Shown: in pieces, positions 58,050 to 64,000 of the stretch
Layout: each line of letters opens with the position of its first letter
Position numbering within the stretch: the first letter of the stretch is position 1
Origin: Irpex lacteus
Lineage: Eukaryota; Basidiomycota; Agaricomycetes; Polyporales; Irpicaceae
Reading direction: 5' to 3'
DNA length: 64,000 bases
Assembly: GCA_001986395.2 (NCBI GenBank)
Contig: MQVO02000002.1
Location: 2,976,001 to 3,040,000, forward strand
Notes under the pieces: model-generated
Told to the model about the DNA's origin: nothing
The model's database searches: none
What the model saw: the letters and a program-made list of their open reading frames with translations, nothing else
Translations under genes and position numbers: made by a program

Positions 58050-58287
58050 AATTACCAGGCCGTGATGATGGACGTTTGGGGTCAAGATGCATGCAGATCT
58101 GCAGATCTGAGCAGTAGGTTTACTGATAGGATCACGTCATCACGAACATGCGATCAATATATGCATGATGTCTCCGAGAGTAGTAGTAAGAGCGTCCGAG
58201 TCGTACAACTACACTTCCTATGTAGCTAGTGGTACTTGTGGAGAATATTCGAGTGGACTAGGACCCCACTCGATTGACTGTTGTCAT

Positions 58288-58715
58288 CATGACCTCTTCT
58301 TCAGCTCCCGTTGAAAGATTTCCTCATCCCATCTCTCGCCCTTTGGTAAGTCCACCCAAATACGACCTTGTCGATGAAAGAGGAATTAGTACAAAGAGTG
58401 CGAACGAGACAGCAGAGTACGCACCATCGGGCTCCAGTGTAACCAGATCTACACCCACTGCTCTGCGCTTCTCTTCTTCCTCATACACCAGCACAAGTGT
58501 AGAAGATCCAGTTACGACAGGATCCAGCACATGAGTGGAAGCCTGTATGGCTTGCTTCAGGTTGTACAAAGAGGTGAACAACAAGACTGCGACGCGGATG
58601 GTGGGACGCGTCCTGAGATGATGAATGAGGGGGCCAAACTGGTCAAGATTGGCAGGAAGCGCGTATTTATAACGGAAGTCGATGTGTGCATGAACACCAA
58701 TCACACCCAAAGCAT
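58288..58715 (-). CDS. Small orphan protein (about 100 aa)
   Basis: A long exon reads RVAVLLFTSLYNLKQAIQAS, THVLDPVVTGSSTLVLVYEE and EEKRRAVGVDLVTLEPDG. It is joined across a 58-nt GTGCGT...ACAAG intron to RIWVDLPKGERWDEEIFQRE and LKKRS-stop at 58288. The join keeps a protein-like sequence where read-through does not, which is the main evidence that the gene is real. The start is unsure. I propose MLW at 58715 followed by an intron ending TTGACCAG, because the exon itself has no ATG. No family is recognised. Its start lies within about 30 bp of the stop of the F-box-like gene upstream. Confidence 0.45.
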
Positions 58716-58740
58716 AGGTTGACCTTTCCGTAGCCGATAT

Positions 58741-59720
58741 TTATTCGAAGACGAACTGAAAAGGGAACAGATACATCGTTATCTTTTGGCTTGAGACATT
58801 GAATCCTAAGAGAGTGCAGAATGTCGGTACACCCCAAACACAAGCTAGCTGAACACGACGCTCACCGATCGTACATAGCCGACTCCCCCTGTCTCCCCAC
58901 ACGAGCTTCATGCACGCGATTACCCACGCACGTTCCACGTCACTGAGACGGTGCAGCGGACATTGCGGATTCAGCATCGCAGCCGTCAAGGTGAGGTGTA
59001 AATTGTCGTCGCATGTCTTCGTACTGATTTTCACGGAGCACGGTTCACGGTGAAGGTGACAAATGATTGTGTTAGATACGCGTGGAAATGACCTAGGGAT
59101 TTCTCCATCCCACGTTACTCGTGAAAAGTGGATGTTGGTGGCGCGGGCAAAGTGACTGATGTATTTGATAACATGTTTGTACGAGGGCAGATGGACGTCC
59201 CCTACAGACACTTTATTCTGCAAGAATGAGCTGGGAAGGACTATAAATGGCGGTATGCCCCAGTGGGGTGTATCGAGCTTCGCGCGGTGGAAGTCGACTA
59301 GGATAGGGCCTAGGATCGCAAGGTATTTAAGTTTGTGTTGGATGACTGGAAGATACAGGAGGTGAAGGAAGGAGCTTCGGTTCTGGTAGTCTTGATGGAC
59401 ATGTAAACCATCTGGTGCACCAAAGTAAGACGCGCACATCCTCGAACGGCGTATCGTCTGAATATTTCGGCGTCTCCATATGATCTGATCTCCAGAGCTT
59501 GAGACGAGAACATGTACCGTCGACACTTGTTGGCCCAGGAGAGACAGACCAACGAGCACTGTTTGAGGTCGGTCAGTACGTCGTACGGCTCCGGGTGTGT
59601 CAATGGTCGTCCCGAGCGCCGTACTAGGGGTCTACCTCCCTCCCGGAAGTCACTGCTACGTTGGGCAATACGAAGAGCGTTCACATGGAATAGTATGTTG
59701 TCAAAGAGCTCTGGGGGCAT
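58741..59720 (-). CDS. F-box-like protein (possible very short intron or frameshift)
   Basis: The N-terminus MPPELFDNILFHVNALRIAQ is an F-box-like start, and CSLVCLSWANKCRRYMF is the usual second half of such a domain in basidiomycetes. After LEIRSYGDAEIFRRYAVRG the frame must change to reach the long downstream part (LHLLYLPVIQHKLKYLAI, PPFIVLPSSFLQNKVSVGD, SDVERAWVIACMKLVWGDRG). A GTGCACCAG...CTACCAG removal of 38 nt restores it, but that is short for an intron. A frameshift is the alternative. A normal intron near the end gives TIGFNVSSQKITMYLF. About 300 residues; the role is inferred as ubiquitin ligase adaptor. Confidence 0.58.
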
Positions 59721-59781
59721 ACAGGCACCAAGTGATGTTCCCGCCTATACATACCATTAGCAGTGCAGCAGGAAAAACTGT

Positions 59782-59800
59782 CCTTGCTAATTAGACATAG
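59782..59800 (+). repeat. Direct repeat copy A, CCTTGCTAATTAGACATAG
   Basis: Identical over 19 bp to copy B at 61344. It is followed by GCAGCT-(AATT)-GTACTAATT, which copy B also has after a 12-bp insertion. Confidence 0.6.
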
Positions 59801-61343
59801 GCAGCTAATTGTACTAATTCTGGTTAATTTGGTCTCGTGGCTGGTCCCATAATGACCGATATGATGTCTTGGCTCGCTTCATCAAATATGTTATATGTTA
59901 TCGAAACAAAGGAAGCATTCTAGAGGGAGACGAGGTGCAGTGAACGAGACGGCGCAGCAACAGTGCAACAAGCGCTCTCGGGATATTCCGTGAGCGCGCA
60001 TCACACTACCTCATCAGGAAAGTCGGAGTTTGAAGTCATAAGTCGCGCATCTGGCCTCAACTCTAGTCCGATACCCTACGCCCAACCTCCATCTCCTTAC
60101 CCACTCTACAGGGTGAATGTGCCCTGGTGCTCTCAGCTGAGTATTGCTATCCTTTAGGCAACATGGACCGAACACATTGCAACGGTAGGCGATGCTAGAA
60201 TTATCACCCTCAGGCTCTGGGTACGCAGCGCAATTTCGAACGGTAAGTGATCAATTATATCAGACTTTAGCAAGCTAACGTGAATGTGGGCAGCGCAGAC
60301 TAGACATAGGAGACGTGGCATCAAAGAAGAGGTACGTTTTCGCTTCATTGTTCCCTCTGCCATGTCCACTCCTCCTATCAACGAGGATGTCTTGCGCTGA
60401 CGCCAACAACGACCAGGTTGCACACATGAACACGCCCACTCTCTCCATCAAGCTTCAAGCAGAATTATACCAACATACAGCGCCCTAATACAGACTTCAG
60501 ATGACGACGTGCATTCAACGTTTGACAGCGACCTCGGACATCGGCGCCGCCACCAATGCCGACAAGGAGCTCCAACTTACGGCTCTCTACACGACCTTTT
60601 CCCCCTCCTATCCCGAGAGACCAAACGTACGTTCACTTTGAAGTCTTTATTCCATTCGCAGTTGGCTGATGATATGCGTGCCAATCAGGTCATGGATGAA
60701 CAAGACACCTCGTATGTGAGCGTCCCCGCCTTTTGCAAGTGCAAGTGCAAGACACGGAACGTATCGGCTCAGATTTCACTGTACGCTACAGAGGCCTGCG
60801 GCAAGAGGAAGACTTCCCGAGTGTGCGTCGTTGTCTTTAACATCTCAAGCTCTCGCAGTGTACTGACATGGCAGGGTATTTGCCGTCTTAACTCCCGAAT
60901 CATCAACTACAACGAACTTCAGCCATGTGGACTCCTTGCTAGGTATGTCGCCACATTCACTCTCTTCTATGGTTACACACTTGTGAGCTCGTAGTTATCC
61001 AGAACGAGAGTGATCAGCGTGGTGCCTCTGTCTGTTGACCGTCGTCTCAGTCTCTCCCTCACCCTACTCAATCTTTCCCCGCGCCATCTCATTGTCTACC
61101 CCGGCTTCTTTTTCCTGACTCCCTTGTTTTTCCTCTCCTGTCTTTCCTCCACTTCTACTGTCACCAATGCACTCCCGCTCTACTGTAGCTACGTTTACAT
61201 AGTACCGTTGTCTGTTCAATGATCATTGATTTCAATGCTAGCTTACTTTCCGTTTCTAGTTTATGCGTGAATTGGAATTATTAGCATTTAGTGAGTACCG
61301 AATACCGCTAACTAGATATAATTAGGAACTCATAGTTTGTATA
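59801..61343. other. Unassigned DNA between the two TAATTAG repeats
   Basis: Possible plus-strand exons occur. One example is a segment at 60195-60240 followed by a GTAAGT...GGGCAG intron and RRLDIGDVASKK, and another is an open frame at 60509-60994. I could not join them into a convincing protein. The end (61020-61200) is pyrimidine-rich. It may be a decayed gene, a non-coding transcript or spacer. Confidence 0.35.
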
Positions 61344-61362
61344 CCTTGCTAATTAGACATAG
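61344..61362 (+). repeat. Direct repeat copy B, CCTTGCTAATTAGACATAG
   Basis: Exact 19-bp match to copy A about 1.56 kb upstream, in the same orientation. Further TAATTAG words lie at about 61318 and 61438. Confidence 0.6.
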
Positions 61363-62334
61363 TATGAGGCTACCGCAGCTCACGTACTAATTTTCATAAA
61401 TAGGTGTGATTAGTATGTGTGAAGCTCAAACTACTTCTAATTAGGGTGGATGGTTTTCCCTGCTGCAAAGGCTTAGACGAATGTATGCTGCGCGATTATG
61501 TACTTACCGTCACCTCAGACACGGCCATCGAGCTTAATGGGAAAACCCGAGTTGAAGATACTTTATTATGTGCGATAGACTGTGCCTGGTGCCGTGACGA
61601 AGCGTTGGAGGGAGACAATGTCGAGAAAGGTCAGGAGGGAAATGAAGAGTTGAAGAAGAGAGTGGGCCCGTGAGCGATTATCGATGGACGACGGTATATA
61701 TATCCCGATGTTCCATTATAAGCGTAGAAACTGCGCGGCTTCTACAGAGGCATCAAGAGATACCAGTCCAACTGACAAGCCCTGTCATCCTCGTGTCCGA
61801 GGCGATGTGGTGCCAGCCATGTACTGCGAATTCGTTAGAAAATTCATACTCGCTCATAAAACCAAGACTCGATCCTCCTTTATACACTGGAACTTGCCTC
61901 CATCCCAAATTCTTGCCCAAAAAGCACCTCATTTCGCTGCTTTTGATCTCAATCTAGAAGACTCTATTAAAAGCGTGTCAGATTGCCATCGTACCCGGGG
62001 AATCGAACGCACCGCATCCACTCACCAAGGGATATACCAAGATACGGAAGGCAGCACGCTATATCGCCTTAAGCAGCTGTGTATCGCAATACAATGCACG
62101 AGCGTCGTGATTTCCTGACAAATCGCGTGTATGCCCACAGATCACAGGTATGTACGAGCTACGCAATCAAAGAATGACCGGGAAACATACTCTACGTACC
62201 TCGTTGAGCTGCTCGAGATATACTCACACATTCGCGAAGTGGGATGCCACTTCAAACATGGTTATATGACGAAAGTGCATCAAACAAACGAAAGGAGGAG
62301 TACACACATGCTCTACGGTCTAATACATGCGTAT
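61363..62334. other. Unassigned DNA before the agmatinase gene
   Basis: Two plus-strand ORFs (61419-61673 and 61684-62118) lack recognisable domains. Near 61993-62010 the reverse strand carries GTTCGATTCCCCGG, resembling a tRNA B box, but no full cloverleaf forms around it. No gene is called. Confidence 0.4.
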
Positions 62335-64000
62335 TCAAGCGACGAGCGGAGTCTTCGCCATTAATGACAGAAGTTGCCAGCCAATATTCGCTGCAATAAT
62401 CTGAGTGTTTTCATCTGCAAAATAGTGTCAGCAAACGTTTATTTCCTCCTATCGGTGATTAGCTTACCCTGTGTGTCATATGCTGCGAGTAACAAAATAA
62501 GTAAATGTAGACATGAGTTACAGGTGACATATCTACGTACCAGGTGCAACTTCCACTATATCTGCTCCGACTATCTTGAGGCCAGAGAGGCCCTTGAGGA
62601 TTTGCTTGATTTCCTGCGAGATTCGCATGTTAGCTGACATTAGATCTACTTAACACCGGAGCTGCTTACTCTTGTAGAGAATCCTCCAATTTCGGGGGTG
62701 CCGGTCCTAAAGTAATAGTCGCCTCATCAGTTCCATCCTGATGACCCGTATTTCAATGAGAGCTCGGCATGACATACGCAGGTGCAAGCCCAGGATCAAT
62801 AACGTCAATATCAAGGGTAACTAGAGTTTTATCATCAGCACAGCGAAGCCATGGTTGTCAGGACTCTGGTTGCACATACTATAGACCGGGTTGTCTCCAA
62901 CTGTGTCTCGGATCTTCTTGACTATACCTTGCCAGCCACCTTCTTCGATATCGTCGGCATATGAGATTACAAAGCCAGCTTCGTAGTCGTCTTTCTCGTC
63001 ATCCCAACTATGAAGAGCGTTGCGAATACCGACGTGCTTTTCGTAACGCATGATCTCGGGATTAATATTCAGAAGGGCGGACAGGACGAGGGGCTTACGA
63101 TATTGGCGTTGTCGGACGCAAGCAGACCTTCTTCGTGCGCATACCAGAAGTAGCTTCCGTGCGTGACTGGGATTTCCTGTAGAATGTTTAGATATGGCGA
63201 GACTAATTTCTAGGTTGTCTCTCACCTCGCCAGGCAACCATGGGCTATCTCCCTAGAGAATTAATTTCTGTGTAAGATCAGGACAAAAAAAATGAAGAGG
63301 AAGTTTTGCTCACGTTCCATGTCTGCTTCTTAGGCTTCCATGTGTCTGCGCGCATCGTTAATATTCAGTACTGGCACTTGAAGCTGTTTAACGTACCCAA
63401 ATGGCTGTCAAAGTGGATCACACTTCAAAGCGTATCAATGAAGGTAAATGGCATAGTAGAGTCGCTTTTGTCTCACCTGACAGGTCCATATACGGATGAT
63501 ACTCCCCTCAGAAGAGGAAGAGTGATAGTATGATCACCTCCCTTGGATGATTCGTCAGTTGATGCCGATCAGTGCACAAGTGGGGTAAGGCGTACAAGAG
63601 TCAAGACTCTCGGGTGGAACCTGCCATCTTTCGCAAGACTGGTACCCTCGGCGGAACGCAGACTTGTGTGAGATAGCAGTTCGGCATTAGCAATCTCCAG
63701 CTGACGGAGGGCAACTTTGTTGTCTACGTAAACCATGGCTACAAAGTAGATTTGGTCAATGGTGACAAGCAACGCAGATGATAGGAGAGAGCCACTCACG
63801 GACGTCACCACAGTCAACGACATCTAAATAATCACTAATACGAAGATTCATAGGGACGTTAATGCCATCCAAGCGAAGGCGACGGGACCCTTGGCGAATT
63901 CCATTGGGACCAAATCGCGCTCTGAAGGTCACACATAAGTGAATCGTTAGCCATAATGAGACACTAATACTTACCCCGGGCGATAGCTAGTCGCAGTATC
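62335..64000 (-). CDS. Agmatinase-type ureohydrolase (5' end outside window)
   Basis: Hydrolyses agmatine, or a related guanidino compound, to urea and an amine, using two manganese ions. Spliced by eye from 64000 downward: TSYRPGARFGPNGIRQGSRR, ISDYLDVVDCGDVP and HPRVLTLGGDHTITLPLLRG (first metal His). SVIHFDSHLDTWKPKKQTWN holds the Asp-x-His-x-Asp metal set, followed by THGSYFWYAHEEGLL. After an YEKHVGIRNALHS exon come TLDIDVIDPGLAPA (Asp-x-Asp), GTPEIGGFSTREIKQILKGL and GADIVEVAPAYDTQ. The protein ends IAANIGWQLLSLMAKTPLVA. All metal ligands expected of the arginase/agmatinase fold appear present. More than seven introns. The N-terminus lies beyond base 64000. Distinguishing agmatinase from related ureohydrolases rests on the SYRPGARFGP signature. 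Confidence 0.87.

Noticed and set aside
58289..58534. Plus-strand 81-codon ORF starting MTSSSAPVERF
   Set aside because: It lies antisense to the spliced small gene, whose protein looks far more natural.
60154..60423. Minus-strand 89-codon ORF
   Set aside because: It has no ATG-supported context or domain, and splice-like signals in the region point to the other strand.
61975..62060. tRNA-like T-arm sequence (GTTCGATTCCCCGG on the minus strand)
   Set aside because: No T-stem pairs around the loop, and the possible acceptor halves enclose only about 43 nt. It is at most a relic.
1..64000. CRISPR arrays, bacterial operons, prophage, insertion sequences
   Set aside because: Eukaryotic spliced genes throughout. 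No regularly spaced repeats, transposase motifs or terminal inverted repeats were found.

Overview
The window is nuclear DNA of a filamentous basidiomycete, most likely a mushroom-forming agaricomycete. Genes are dense and on both strands, and almost all are cut by introns of about 45-70 nt with GT(A/G)NGT donors and YAG acceptors. Housekeeping proteins resemble fungal orthologues, and a basidiomycete-type DUF6697 protein and F-box proteins are present. Exon joins given here were worked out by eye from frame continuity, splice consensus and family or paralogue comparison. No transcript data were available.

Layout. 1-4.1 kb: the 3' part of COG4, then VPS2 (ESCRT-III) and a CUZ1/ZFAND1-type AN1 zinc-finger gene head to head. 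4.2-8.3 kb: three tandem GNAT acetyltransferase paralogues on the minus strand. 8.9 kb: an intron-containing tRNA-Asn(GTT). 9.7-17.4 kb: an array of seven small secreted-protein genes plus one relic. 18-24.7 kb: a YDJ1-type DnaJ, a UPF0538/C2orf76 homologue and a GH3 beta-glucosidase. 24.9-30.6 kb: class V myosin. 30.6-33.5 kb: no gene I can support. 33.5-49 kb: a DUF6697 protein, RSP5 HECT ligase, ABD1 cap methyltransferase, an SDR dehydrogenase and an M1 aminopeptidase. 49.1-59.7 kb, all minus strand: a large protein with the layout of the meiotic axis proteins SYCP2/Red1 (inferred), a Ser-rich orphan, an F-box protein, a small orphan and an F-box-like protein. 59.8-62.3 kb: unassigned DNA with a pair of TAATTAG-rich direct repeats. 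62.3-64 kb: an agmatinase-type ureohydrolase running off the window.

The region most worth study is 9.7-17.4 kb. Seven genes encode 65-86 residue secreted proteins. They share a signal peptide followed by an (A/G)xP(V/L/M) junction, a core resembling N-P-F-S-G-P/A, and usually a C-terminal P-F-x-x-G-F-A-R-like tail. Each gene has a leader intron and one phase-2 coding intron, leaving a terminal exon of only 13-43 nt. Upstream of every gene a TATA box is followed, 33-37 bp later, by the near-palindrome AGAGCYGGCTCTC. An eighth promoter of the same kind at 13.04 kb is followed by a decayed PFSGA core. I recognise neither the protein family nor the promoter element.
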